A stretch of DNA of 64,000 nucleotides from Chitinophagaceae bacterium 26-R-25 (lineage in GTDB: Bacteria > Bacteroidota > Bacteroidia > Chitinophagales > Chitinophagaceae), in the NCBI GenBank assembly GCA_029906195.1, contig JARWSJ010000003.1, positions 124,001 through 188,000 of the forward strand, in the 5' to 3' direction. The translations under genes and the position numbers were made by a program. This document shows, in pieces, positions 17,505-26,496 of this stretch (positions within the stretch are counted from its first letter, which is position 1; each line of letters starts with the position of its first letter). Below the pieces are notes generated by a model. The model did no database searches. It saw nothing but the letters and a program-made list of their open reading frames with translations, and had not been told where the DNA came from.

Positions 17505-17700
17505 TTAACCACGGAGGAAAGGAGTTTTATTCACAGAGGAAGGGAGAAGAGTACCCGCATCAAATTTTTTAGTCACGAAAGAACAGAGAAAAAGGAGGGT
17601 GTTGAGCAACCCTCCTTTTCTCTGTGAAAAAAACCTCCGCGAACTCTGTGGTTTAAAAAATCTCTTAGTGAAGCTTAGTGTCCTTCGTGACTTAGTGGTA
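17505..17700. repeat. Compound inverted repeat, CCACGGAGGAAAGGAG family
   Basis: Outer words ttaaccacggaggaaagg (17505 onward) pair with cctccgcgaactctgtggttta (to 17655); an inner hairpin aggagggt...accctcct lies at 17593-17615; further related words run to 17700. It fills the convergent gap between the OmpA gene and jetC. The same family, with perfect arms, is at 63051-63247. Confidence 0.7.
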
Positions 17701-17760
17701 ATACTTGAGATGCAAAGCATCTCCCTACGATGTCGCCTTCTCCAAGTTCCCCAGAAATCA

Positions 17761-20700
17761 TTACGCTACCTGCTCCTCTTCAAACTTTTCTTTCAGTTCC
17801 TTAATCGTCATGTTGTACATCACGCTTCGGCCGTTCGGCTTACGTTGCACCAAATGCACGTGGGCGATGAAGTCCTGCACAATCTGAATTTTGTCACTCG
17901 GCGTTACCACGAGGAGCTGTAAATGCAGTTGTTTACAAAGCTCCATCAGGTAAGTTGCTTTTTCTTCATCCTGGTTGCTGAAGCTTTCATCCACGGCAAT
18001 AAAACGCAAGCTTTTGGTGTTCTTTCCTTCTCGGGTGATGCCAAATTGATAAGCGATGGCACTACATAAAATGGTGTAGGTAAGCTGTGCCTTTTCGCCA
18101 CCGGAAAGCTGGCCCATTTGCCTATATGTTTTCTTTAGCTCGTTGGTGTTGCGGAACTTTTCATCTGCCCAAAATTCAAACCAGTTGCGCACATCCAGCA
18201 CACGATTGCGATAGGTTTCGCTTTCATCCAGGCTGCTGATGAGCGGTTGAATTTTTTCCCTGAAGTGCGCCGCTTTATCTTCAAAACTATTTTGCTGCCA
18301 ATTCGAAGCTTGCGGCAATGCTTCCAGCAATTGATTGCGGAAAGCCTTCACCGTAGCGTCATTTATCGAGCGGATGCCCAGTTGAATAAATGTATCAGGC
18401 AATCTGTTGAAGTTGATGCCCGCCAGCGACTGGTTAAGTCTTACGATGCTGTTTTTAATTTCCCTTTCCCATTTCTCCATTTCTTCATTAAGACCACCGA
18501 TCTTATAGGTCATGGTAGTGGTAATGAAGTTTTCGAAATCCTTCTTGTATTTGGGCAGATTGTCCTGCTCCAGTTTTTGCAGCCATTCCACATATTCCAA
18601 TGCATAAGCTGCATCATCGGAAAGCTGCTGTACGTCTCCGTTCCAATCTGGAAAACGTTGCTGTATGTCAAGCGAAGGATTCTTAATGCGATTGATGCTT
18701 TTGTTAAGCGCCGTTTCTTCTTTATGCAAAGTGTTTTGTAGGTCAGCTATGCGGTTGGTGATCTTCTCTTTGAGATCATTGTATTTCGCATCTATGTTTT
18801 GCAAACTGATATTTGCCAGCGCGTCTGCGTGTTGCTGCTGAAACTGCAGCAAATGATCTTTGTCTGCCTCTTCAATATTCTTAAGCAAATGCATTAATTG
18901 TTGTTGCGCAAATTCCATCTCCTGCATTTCCATCTCCTTCCGTGCAACCTGGCGGTCTAGTTGTGTGCGCTCATCATCTTTTGCCGATAACTGGGAAAGA
19001 ATTTCTTCCAGCTGCTTTGTCAGCGTTTTTAGCTGGTTGCTGCTTTCTTTCAATGAAGCCATTTGCTCTTCCACATTGCGGGTGTTGCGCTGAATGCCTT
19101 GCAGATTGATGCTGCCAAAACCATCATGCGATTCGATGCGCATCACAGCAAAAGACTGCGCTTGTAACCTTTCTGATTTTCGTTTGCATCGCTGCAATGT
19201 CTCTTCCGCATCACTGATTTGTTTTACCAAAACCTCTCTGCGCTTTATGTACGCTTCTTTTTTCTTTTCATTGTTCCAACCCATTACATAACGGCTGGGA
19301 TCATTGCGATCGGGACGGTCATCTTTTTCATGCCTGTCGCGATTCTTCACGAGACCATTTATTGTGATCGCCTTGTCGTATCTGTCAAGCGTTTTTTCAT
19401 CCTGCAGGCAAACGTAGTCAAACTGTCGAATAACCTGCTGCTCAATCCAGGGTGTAAGTTTATGTTCGGGATGAAAATCGAGTTTATGAAAAACTGTATT
19501 GTCGTCTGCATACAGTTCCAGCGCCGATTCTCCCACATGATAATACACCAGTCGTGAACGTAGATTGGTATTGTTTACATACTTGTTTACTTTTTTGTAA
19601 TGCTTTTCCGGCACCAGCAAACGCAATGCAAAGCCGGACAATAATTTTTCCAACGCCGGTTCCCAGTTATGCTCCTCATGTTTCACTTGCATTAACTCGC
19701 CTGCAAACGGAAGATCATTGGTATCTATTTTCAGGTTGACACAAATGTCTTTTCTCAGGGCAATGAGGTGCCCGGGGATATTGTTTTTTGATTGCAGTAA
19801 AACATTCAGCTCCTGCTCAATATTGTCTTTCTCTGCTTTTGATTTGTTCAGAATGTTTTTCGCGTCAAAATCGTCGTCGTCATTAAGGCGCTGTTCGCGT
19901 TCCAGGCGAAGCTTTGCTCGCTTACTTTCCAACACAATGCGCTTGTAGCTTGCTTCATCCGTGGCATCGGTTTCTTCAATATGCAATGTCGTTGCCCATT
20001 CTGCAAACAATGTGTGGTTTTTTTCAGCCTGGCGCAATTTTTCATTTAAGTCTTTCAACTCAAGTTCAAGGTTGTGTAGTCTCTGCCCAGCCTTGTTTTG
20101 CTCGAGCTCGTTTCGGGTGTTGCGTTCCTTCTCTTTTAAATCGTCAATGGAGCGTTTGCAATCTGTCAACTGCTCCTGCAGATCTTTCAGCAATTCTTTG
20201 CTTTCGCTGATCGCCTGTGCGAGCAAATTATTTTTTGTGAAACTATTCCAAATAATCGCCGTTTCTGCTTCTTGCTTACTTGTTTGTAATTGCCCGCGGC
20301 ATTTATCAAACTCATTATAGTGTTGAGAAAGCGCTTTGAGCAGCCCAATTTGCGTTTCCGCCTTTTCTATGTTGCGTTGCGCATCCAGCAAAGTGCCAAG
20401 GTGTTCTTTTAATTCAATGAAAACATCTTCCATGTTTCTTGGCTCCAGCATGTGCATGCGGATGAACTCGTCAAGATTGCCCAGCACCTTAATACCAACG
20501 GTTTGATTGAAAAGTGCCAGCGCCTGTATGCTTTGCATGCCTAACACCTCCACCAATCTTTGTGCATAGCGGCTCGCAGCGTTGAACCACTCGACTTGTT
20601 TGCGGCTTCCTTTGTTGTATTGTGTATCAATTCTTCGTCTCCAGTTGCCGCCAAGATCAAACGGCCTGAAATCATCTTCAATGTGCAGCGGCTTATGCGC

Positions 20701-21156
20701 AACGGCAAATACCTTTTGCATTTCGCCGCCAGAGAAATAGCGAACCTGGAAAAGCGTTACGTATTGATCGGCTTCATTAGCAAAATTTGCCAGCAAAATG
20801 CTGTATGCTTCTTCTTTGTTTTCCCTTAAATATAAAGTCTTGGTAGTGTTCGTGCTTTCACTGTTGATCGTTCCATATCCGCCCATTACGTAACTATCTT
20901 CAGTACGATCTCCCTTCTTTTCACTACCCGATGACTGGTTGTAAAACCTGTATTTTTTTTCCGGTACAATCAATGTTAGCAAAGCATCCACGAAAGTTGT
21001 CTTTCCGCTACCATTTGCACCGGTTAGCAAAGACGTTTCTCCCACGGGACGAATGGAATGTATTACTTCGTCAAACGTTCCCCAATTGAAAACTTCTATG
21101 TATTGCAAGCGAAACCCCGACTTATTACTATCCGTGTTGAATACGTTTAACTGCAT
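17761..21156 (-). CDS. jetC: JetC-like SMC/MukB-type ATPase of a Wadjet-type system
   Basis: A 1131-residue SMC-like ATPase. The N-terminal Walker A is GANGSGKTT (residues 46-54); long heptad-rich coiled-coil stretches flank a central hinge-like region (about 480-620); the C-terminal head has the ABC signature LSGGEKAQ (about 1017-1024) and Walker B RFIAVDES (about 1051-1058), so it looks functional. In Wadjet type I this subunit, with JetA and JetB, extrudes DNA loops and detects small circular DNA. It overlaps jetB by 29 bases. The fourth subunit, the nuclease JetD, is not encoded next to it: the next gene is a convergent OmpA. A cellular condensin (MksB-like) role is the alternative. Confidence 0.88.
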   Translation of the reverse strand: MQLNVFNTDSNKSGFRLQYIEVFNWGTFDEVIHSIRPVGETSLLTGANGSGKTTFVDALLTLIVPEKKYRFYNQSSGSEKKGDRTEDSYVMGGYGTINSESTNTTKTLYLRENKEEAYSILLANFANEADQYVTLFQVRYFSGGEMQKVFAVAHKPLHIEDDFRPFDLGGNWRRRIDTQYNKGSRKQVEWFNAASRYAQRLVEVLGMQSIQALALFNQTVGIKVLGNLDEFIRMHMLEPRNMEDVFIELKEHLGTLLDAQRNIEKAETQIGLLKALSQHYNEFDKCRGQLQTSKQEAETAIIWNSFTKNNLLAQAISESKELLKDLQEQLTDCKRSIDDLKEKERNTRNELEQNKAGQRLHNLELELKDLNEKLRQAEKNHTLFAEWATTLHIEETDATDEASYKRIVLESKRAKLRLEREQRLNDDDDFDAKNILNKSKAEKDNIEQELNVLLQSKNNIPGHLIALRKDICVNLKIDTNDLPFAGELMQVKHEEHNWEPALEKLLSGFALRLLVPEKHYKKVNKYVNNTNLRSRLVYYHVGESALELYADDNTVFHKLDFHPEHKLTPWIEQQVIRQFDYVCLQDEKTLDRYDKAITINGLVKNRDRHEKDDRPDRNDPSRYVMGWNNEKKKEAYIKRREVLVKQISDAEETLQRCKRKSERLQAQSFAVMRIESHDGFGSINLQGIQRNTRNVEEQMASLKESSNQLKTLTKQLEEILSQLSAKDDERTQLDRQVARKEMEMQEMEFAQQQLMHLLKNIEEADKDHLLQFQQQHADALANISLQNIDAKYNDLKEKITNRIADLQNTLHKEETALNKSINRIKNPSLDIQQRFPDWNGDVQQLSDDAAYALEYVEWLQKLEQDNLPKYKKDFENFITTTMTYKIGGLNEEMEKWEREIKNSIVRLNQSLAGINFNRLPDTFIQLGIRSINDATVKAFRNQLLEALPQASNWQQNSFEDKAAHFREKIQPLISSLDESETYRNRVLDVRNWFEFWADEKFRNTNELKKTYRQMGQLSGGEKAQLTYTILCSAIAYQFGITREGKNTKSLRFIAVDESFSNQDEEKATYLMELCKQLHLQLLVVTPSDKIQIVQDFIAHVHLVQRKPNGRSVMYNMTIKELKEKFEEEQVA

Positions 21157-21733
21157 GTTCTTCCAGTTGCTGTTTAAATTGATCTAATATTTCACCATCT
21201 ACACGCGCCTTGATGATCTTTTTTATTCTGAATTTTTGTTCATCCAAAATGTCATTGTTTTCCATTTTGTCAATGAAACCATTTTCTTCCGCACGATCAA
21301 TCAGGCGATCCAGTTCACGAATGAATTTTACACGGCTGGCGTTTTCTTTAAAAAACAATTCAGCATATTCCTTTATTTCTCTTCTTTTTTTGATCAGCTC
21401 GCGGCTGGTTGCTTCGCCCACTTCAAACTCCGCCATCATATCGCGCAGCAACACGAGGAGCACGCTTTCGTCGTAAGTAAAAGAACGTCGTTGCATCCAG
21501 CTTACCGCCGCATCATCGTCTTCTTCGCTAATGGTATGCTTTACGTAAGCATAACCATCTTCTTCGTCCAGCACGAGTGTAAGTCCAAGTTGCTGTACAA
21601 AAACCGCGAGTTCAGATTTATACTGCAGCAGTTTTTCCCACGTATTCTTCTCAATATATTCTACCGGCCCTTTCAGCAGCTTAATAAAGGCTTGCGTGTA
21701 AGGGAGGATTTTTGTTTGTGTTTTTAATTCCAT
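21128..21733 (-). CDS. jetB: JetB-like (DUF4194) subunit
   Basis: A 201-residue protein of the MukE-like/DUF4194 group: N-terminal helical part, then winged-helix-like sequence with YVKHTISEEDDDAAVSWMQR and RSFTYDESVLLVLLRDMMA, which is the conserved core of that family. It is the small subunit that binds the kleisin JetA and the SMC arm. The 3' end overlaps jetC by 29 bases, so the two are translated together. The gap to jetA upstream is 78 bases and is filled by a dispersed hairpin repeat. Confidence 0.85.
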   Translation of the reverse strand: MELKTQTKILPYTQAFIKLLKGPVEYIEKNTWEKLLQYKSELAVFVQQLGLTLVLDEEDGYAYVKHTISEEDDDAAVSWMQRRSFTYDESVLLVLLRDMMAEFEVGEATSRELIKKRREIKEYAELFFKENASRVKFIRELDRLIDRAEENGFIDKMENNDILDEQKFRIKKIIKARVDGEILDQFKQQLEEHAVKRIQHG

Positions 21734-21747
21734 AGATGATATTTTTT

Positions 21748-21816
21748 GCTGAACGCTAAACGCCTAATGCAAAACGCACTGCTACTGCGTTAAGCGTTAG
21801 GCATTAAGCGTTCAGC
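21748..21816. repeat. Inverted repeat, GCCTAACGC family, between jetA and jetB
   Basis: Arms about 21748-21778 and 21786-21816 pair over nearly their whole length. The right arm contains the jetA stop codon (TGA on the minus strand at 21814-21812). It is the only sizeable non-coding sequence inside the jet operon. Confidence 0.85.
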
Positions 21817-23287
21817 CACTTTTCCTGCTAAAAAGCAAATACGGCACTTCAATAAACTTCGTTTGCTCCTCGTTTATGCTGATGTGCTCTGTCATGTTTT
21901 CCAAAATTTGCACGCGGGAGCTTTTGTCTTTTACAAAACTGTAATAAGATACAACTTCCGGTATGCCATTGTCAAGGCCACCTAGTTCCAATACTTCTTT
22001 TAAAGTGGCGGTTTGTTTTTGTTTCAACACATCTTCCACTTTTTGCCAAAGCCTTTTCTTGTCAATAAAACTTGTGTTGATCATTCGGCTGAAGCGCTCC
22101 ATGTCTGCAATGTGTTCATCCGCATTGTTGGGTTGCGTAATAACCACTGACTGCGCTTTCTGTTGCAGATTCAGCTTGCGATCCATGATCAGCTTGATGT
22201 TGAGCGGTTCGTTTACCGCAATGCCGCATGTAATGTCATCTTCATTTTGACTGGCAAGCACCAGTTCTTTAATATTGCTGATTTGCGTGCGCAACCTTTT
22301 ATGTCGTGCAATTTCCTTTTCGGTGATAATGCGGCTGAGCTTTTCAGCCATTTTATCATTCGCTTCGTACACACTTTTGCCTTGTTGCAGCAGCATTGTC
22401 TTTATGTTCTGCAGGAAATCATTGTTTGCTTCAATATTTCTGTCGTACAACAGGTCGAGCAATTGTTCTGTAAGTTCGCGCCACTCTTCCTGACCTGCAC
22501 GGGAAATAAGAAAATCCCAAAACGCGTAAAAGCTCTTCCCCTGGTCGCTGTTGCGCAACGCATCGTAGGCTTCAAATGCATAGCCGACAATCGCGCCTTT
22601 GTTTAGCTCCGCTTTCGTGTGGTGCTCTACGATAGACCGGTGTATTCCCTTAAAGTTATCTTCTACCTCGCGAAAATCGCTCAGCAGTTCGTAACACAAT
22701 CTTGTAAAAAGTTCCAACCTTTCCTGCACCTGGGCATTATTATAAACCTCCACAGTAGCGCCATGTTCAAGTCTTTGGATCTCTTTATCAATGGCAGCGC
22801 GTTTGTTTTTCAAATCTTCCAGGCGGGCAGTGCGGTCATCTTCGGTTTTTTCAACGATGTCGCGCAAAGAAGAGAATAACATTTTGAAGCGACTTTCCGT
22901 GCCCACGAAATCCCTACGGCCCAGCGTTTGAAACCATTGAAATATCTTTTCGGTGTGTGCGCTTAATTGATATTGCGTATTGCCATCATTATCCGGGAAA
23001 TCCTGCAGCACTCTTTTCTGCACCCAGTTTACGAGGTATTTCCGGGCACGGCTTTCTTCATCTTCCCCAAACTCGATTTTCGCTTCCTCCAGATCTTCCG
23101 TTCCGTCTATATGCATGGCGAGTGTTTCCGCCAGGTGAGTGGCCAGTTTTGTCTCGGAAATAAAGAACACATTGTTTTCTTTAAATACATCGTACAAAAA
23201 CGGCAAGACCCAGGCGGCGTTGCGCATGCGAATGATCTGTATCGCAGAAGATGAGTTAAATAATAATGAAATATCGATCCCGGCCAT
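21812..23287 (-). CDS. jetA: JetA-like (DUF3375) kleisin subunit
   Basis: A 491-residue protein of the DUF3375 family, the MukF-like kleisin of Wadjet type I. Characteristic stretches are RNAAWVLPFLYDVFKE near the N-terminus, LGRRDFVGTESRFKMLFSSL and the following coiled coil RLEDLKNKRAAIDKEIQRLE. The ATG at 23287 is chosen: the frame runs on to 23326, but the extra codons lie within and next to the arm of a dispersed repeat beginning at 23311. The last codons and stop fall in the arm of another repeat, so the native C-terminus may be slightly changed. First gene of the jetABC operon. Confidence 0.87.
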   Translation of the reverse strand: MAGIDISLLFNSSSAIQIIRMRNAAWVLPFLYDVFKENNVFFISETKLATHLAETLAMHIDGTEDLEEAKIEFGEDEESRARKYLVNWVQKRVLQDFPDNDGNTQYQLSAHTEKIFQWFQTLGRRDFVGTESRFKMLFSSLRDIVEKTEDDRTARLEDLKNKRAAIDKEIQRLEHGATVEVYNNAQVQERLELFTRLCYELLSDFREVEDNFKGIHRSIVEHHTKAELNKGAIVGYAFEAYDALRNSDQGKSFYAFWDFLISRAGQEEWRELTEQLLDLLYDRNIEANNDFLQNIKTMLLQQGKSVYEANDKMAEKLSRIITEKEIARHKRLRTQISNIKELVLASQNEDDITCGIAVNEPLNIKLIMDRKLNLQQKAQSVVITQPNNADEHIADMERFSRMINTSFIDKKRLWQKVEDVLKQKQTATLKEVLELGGLDNGIPEVVSYYSFVKDKSSRVQILENMTEHISINEEQTKFIEVPYLLFSRKSG

Positions 23288-23310
23288 TGCGGCAAGATAG
23301 GGAAAAACGG

Positions 23311-23457
23311 GAACGCAGATTTTCAAGATTATTAAGGTTTATTAAGATTTTATAGGTTTTGAAGCTTCGCAAATGAAAACCAGAGAGTTAGATACTCTAG
23401 GCTCTTAAAAAACAAAAAAATCATAACCGATCTTCAAAATCATCAAAATCTGCGTTC
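23311..23457. repeat. Inverted repeat, GAACGCAGATTTTCAAGA family
   Basis: Left arm from 23311 (gaacgcagattttcaagatt) and right arm ending at 23457 (atcatcaaaatctgcgttc), loop about 60 bases. It occupies the divergent gap between jetA and the TPR gene, so the jetA promoter must lie in or next to it. Confidence 0.8.
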
Positions 23458-23463
23458 CTTCTC

Positions 23464-23471
23464 TATCTTTG
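23464..23471 (+). promoter_or_regulatory. Candidate -7 element TATCTTTG
   Basis: Exact TAnnTTTG match 6 bases after the repeat arm and 26 bases before the ATG at 23498. Confidence 0.45.
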
Positions 23472-23497
23472 CACTCTTTCAAAAAAAGTCATTCACA

Positions 23498-24148
23498 ATG
23501 AAATTTTACAATTGGGTCATTAAATACAGGCTTCCGCTGGGAATCGTGTTTCTTGTTTTAGCCATTGCATGTACGGTAGCCTTCGGTTTTTGGCCGTCTT
23601 TCGTTCTTTATTTAATAGCAGTTATTTTAATTTTCAGTCATTTCTTCTTCGGTCCGCTTCGCCTCATTCAAGAGCATATGGAGGCCGGCGATATGGACGG
23701 CGCGGAAAGAGTGTTGAATACCATCAAATTTCCTGGTCTTTTATACAAACCAATCCGTTCTGTTTATTACACCCTGAAAGGTAACATCGCCATGATGAAA
23801 CAGGATTTCACCGGTGCTGAAAAACATATGAAGAAAGGTTTGGATCTTGGTATGCCGATGAAAGAAGCAGAGGGCGCGAGTTTGCTGCAACTGGGAATGG
23901 TGTCTATGCAAAAGAACGACCTCAGACAAGCGGAAAACTATATCCGTTCTGCGATCCGCAAAGGTCTTCCCGATAAAGAAAACGAAGCTGCGGCTTATCT
24001 TCAAATGTGCAGCATCATGATGACAAAAAGAGAGTTCCGCGCTGCAAAAGATTTCTTCAAAAAAGCAAAAGCATTAAAACCAACTACGCCTCAAATAGTA
24101 GATCAAATCAAACAGATCGAAAAATATATTACGAGAATGCCGGGTTAG
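23498..24148 (+). CDS. Membrane-anchored TPR-like protein
   Basis: A 216-residue protein. Two hydrophobic segments lie at about residues 12-31 and 33-51, followed by helical repeats of TPR type (GDMDGAERVLNTI, QDFTGAEKHMKKGLDLG, NDLRQAENYIRSAIRKG, REFRAAKDFFKKAKALKP). The repeats would face the cytoplasm or periplasm as a protein-binding surface. No partner is evident from context. Confidence 0.8.
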   Translation: MKFYNWVIKYRLPLGIVFLVLAIACTVAFGFWPSFVLYLIAVILIFSHFFFGPLRLIQEHMEAGDMDGAERVLNTIKFPGLLYKPIRSVYYTLKGNIAMMKQDFTGAEKHMKKGLDLGMPMKEAEGASLLQLGMVSMQKNDLRQAENYIRSAIRKGLPDKENEAAAYLQMCSIMMTKREFRAAKDFFKKAKALKPTTPQIVDQIKQIEKYITRMPG

Positions 24149-24169
24149 GCCGGTTCAAGAGTTTCAGAA

Positions 24170-24197
24170 AAGGTCTCCAATTTGGGGGCCTTTTTTT
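24170..24197 (+). terminator. Rho-independent terminator
   Basis: Stem aaggtctcc (24170-24178) with gggggcctt (24184-24192), two G-T pairs, then a run of T. Confidence 0.85.
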
Positions 24198-24198
24198 G

Positions 24199-24299
24199 TA
24201 GCCAGCAGCAGGTTTGCCGGTAGCCAGTTGGCGCGCGATAGTTGAATATTTATTACCATTTCGAACTCGCCGCTGGCTACCGGCAACTGGCTACTGGCT
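24199..24299. repeat. Inverted repeat, GGTAGCCAGTTGG family
   Basis: Left arm words tagccagcagcagg, ggtagccagttgg; right arm gctggctaccggcaactggctactggctc. A second element of this family is at 42176-42345. Confidence 0.75.
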
Positions 24300-24338
24300 C
24301 TCTTTTTTCCTTACCTTGCAAAAAAGTGTACAATCTAC

Positions 24339-26348
24339 ATGCAGTTATATAGTGAATCGCTGACTTCTTACAAAAGACTGGCCACAAGAGAGGTGAAGAT
24401 CGGAGATCTTTTGCTGGGCAATTTTCATCCCATTCGCGTACAAACGATGACCACTACCGACACCATGGACACCATGGCAACGGTGGAGCAAAGCATCCGG
24501 TGCATTGAAGCCGGAGCGGAAATGGTGCGCATCACGGCGCCAAGCAAAAAGGAAGCTGAGAACCTGCTGAACATTAAAAATGAATTGCGCAAGCGTGGTT
24601 ACAACACGCCACTTATCGCTGATATCCACTTTACACCCAATGCCGCGGAAATTGCCGCGAGAATTGTAGAAAAAGTAAGGGTGAATCCCGGCAATTATGT
24701 TGACAAGAAGAAATTCGAACAACTTGAATATACCGACGCAGAATATGCTGAGGAAATCGAACGCATCCGCACAAGATTTACACCGCTGGTGAAAATTTGT
24801 AAAGAACATGGCACGGCAATGCGCATCGGGACCAACCATGGCTCTTTGAGTGATCGCATCATGAGTCGTTATGGTGACACGCCGATCGGCATGGTGGAAA
24901 GTGCGATGGAGTTTTTGCGTATTGCGCGGGATGAGGACTATCACAATATTATATTAAGCATGAAGTCCAGCAACCCGCAGGTGATGGTGCATGCCTACAG
25001 GCTTTTGATCCGGCAAATGATGGATGAATTCAACGAATGCTATCCGCTTCATTTGGGCGTTACAGAAGCCGGCGATGGAGAGGACGGAAGAATTAAGTCC
25101 GCCATCGGTATCGGTACTTTGCTGGAAGATGGTATTGGCGATACGATCCGCGTTTCCCTGACAGAAGATCCTGAGTTCGAAATTCCGGTTTGTAAGGACC
25201 TGGTGAAAAGATATGATCATCAAACTGAGCGCAGCGATGCTCCGGCTGAAAAAATCAAACTTCCTTATTCTCCCTTCGAATATAAAAGACGTGAAACTTT
25301 CGAAGTTTCCAATATTGGCGGCAAACAGGTGCCCGTTGTAGTGGCAGATTTCAGTAAGCGTACCAACATTTCCCCTGCTGATCTTGAAAACATTGGTTAC
25401 AAATACGACGAGCCGAGTGACAAATGGACCATCGGCGATGCGGCGGCAGATTATATTTTTACGGGAAATAACCTAATCCATTTTGCACTACCCGGCACAT
25501 TGAAAGTCTTGCTGAATGCCCACGCATGGCAACAAGAAGATCTTGAAGCAAACGTGAATGGCAGCTATAAATTCGTGCCGTTGTTCTCCGACGAGCAATA
25601 CATCAACGCCACGGTAAAACACAACGCGGTCAATTTTGTAATGGTGGATTGCTTTACAAGTACAGAAAATGACGGTACAAAATACATTGACGAATTGGCA
25701 AAAGATAACACCGTTGTCCTTTGCCTGAGTTCTACCAATAAAAATGCCATGCAATCGGTTCGCGAAATGTTCGTGGAGCTGATGAACAGGAGCATCAAGA
25801 ACCCTGCAATACTAATTTGCGACAGCCCACATCAAGGTATCGACGAGCATTTGATCCATCTTGCAACAGAAACAGGCGCTTTGTTTTTAGAGGGCATGGG
25901 CGACGGAATTTGCCTCGGCCTAACTGGTTCTACAATCGAAAACATCAAGGTTACCGGCAGAACTTATCTTGAAACAAAAAGCATTGAGCAATTCTTGAAC
26001 AACACGGCTTTCTCCATTTTACAGGCAACGAGAACACGCATTTCAAAAACAGAATATATCAGTTGTCCGAGCTGCGGTCGTACTTTGTTCGACCTGCAGG
26101 AAACGACGGCCAAGATCCGTTCACGTACCAACCATTTGAAGGGAATAAAAATTGCCATCATGGGTTGTATAGTAAACGGCCCGGGCGAAATGGCGGACGC
26201 AGACTTTGGTTATGTAGGCAGCGGCCCCGGCAAAATCACTTTGTATAAAAGCAAAGAGGTGGTGAAAAGAAACGTCGACAGCGAAGTGGCCGTGGAAGAA
26301 CTCATTAATCTTTTAAAAGAAAACGGCGCGTGGATAGATAATAACTGA
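24339..26348 (+). CDS. ispG: 4-hydroxy-3-methylbut-2-enyl diphosphate synthase, long form
   Basis: A 669-residue iron-sulfur enzyme that turns methylerythritol cyclodiphosphate into HMBPP in the MEP isoprenoid pathway. The N-terminal TIM-barrel part (REVKIGDLLLGNFHPIRVQT, VRVNPGNYVDK) is separated from the C-terminal cluster-binding part by a large insertion of about 250 residues, as in the plant and Bacteroidota type. Cluster ligands are seen in SCPSCGRTLFDLQ and MGCIVNGPGEMADADFGYVG. Short bacterial forms have about 370 residues. The last two codons and the TGA stop (AAT AAC TGA) already belong to the tandem words of the following repeat. Confidence 0.96.
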   Translation: MQLYSESLTSYKRLATREVKIGDLLLGNFHPIRVQTMTTTDTMDTMATVEQSIRCIEAGAEMVRITAPSKKEAENLLNIKNELRKRGYNTPLIADIHFTPNAAEIAARIVEKVRVNPGNYVDKKKFEQLEYTDAEYAEEIERIRTRFTPLVKICKEHGTAMRIGTNHGSLSDRIMSRYGDTPIGMVESAMEFLRIARDEDYHNIILSMKSSNPQVMVHAYRLLIRQMMDEFNECYPLHLGVTEAGDGEDGRIKSAIGIGTLLEDGIGDTIRVSLTEDPEFEIPVCKDLVKRYDHQTERSDAPAEKIKLPYSPFEYKRRETFEVSNIGGKQVPVVVADFSKRTNISPADLENIGYKYDEPSDKWTIGDAAADYIFTGNNLIHFALPGTLKVLLNAHAWQQEDLEANVNGSYKFVPLFSDEQYINATVKHNAVNFVMVDCFTSTENDGTKYIDELAKDNTVVLCLSSTNKNAMQSVREMFVELMNRSIKNPAILICDSPHQGIDEHLIHLATETGALFLEGMGDGICLGLTGSTIENIKVTGRTYLETKSIEQFLNNTAFSILQATRTRISKTEYISCPSCGRTLFDLQETTAKIRSRTNHLKGIKIAIMGCIVNGPGEMADADFGYVGSGPGKITLYKSKEVVKRNVDSEVAVEELINLLKENGAWIDNN

Positions 26349-26440
26349 TTAACTGAATAACCGAATAACTGAATGTTTAGATTCAGTCAGTCTCTTCGAC
26401 TTTCAACAACTCAGTTATTCAGTCATTCAGTTATTCAGCT
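26341..26440. repeat. Inverted repeat, ATAACTGA/TCAGTTAT family
   Basis: Left arm is four tandem words (ataactgattaactgaataaccgaataactg), right arm the complement (cagttattcagtcattcagttattcag), loop about 40 bases. The left arm holds the ispG stop codon. Other copies: inside 45184-45363 and 48774-48892, at 55252-55348, and a partial copy at 61742-61812. Confidence 0.9.
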
Positions 26441-26496
26441 ACTCCGGGGCGCGAAGTAAATTCCAATCATAAAATTTCAAATATCAACCAATTACC

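Noticed and set aside
17505-17760. Frames in the OmpA-jetC gap as a possible remnant of JetD
   Set aside because: The sequence is a compound inverted repeat; no JetD-like residues can be read in any frame.
23288-23326. N-terminal extension of JetA
   Set aside because: The extra codons run into a repeat arm starting at 23311, and the ATG at 23287 gives a normal family N-terminus.
26341-26440. Possible CRISPR array from regularly recurring ATAACTGA words
   Set aside because: The words are 8 bases, degenerate and without spacers, and the second half is the reverse complement of the first; no cas gene is present.
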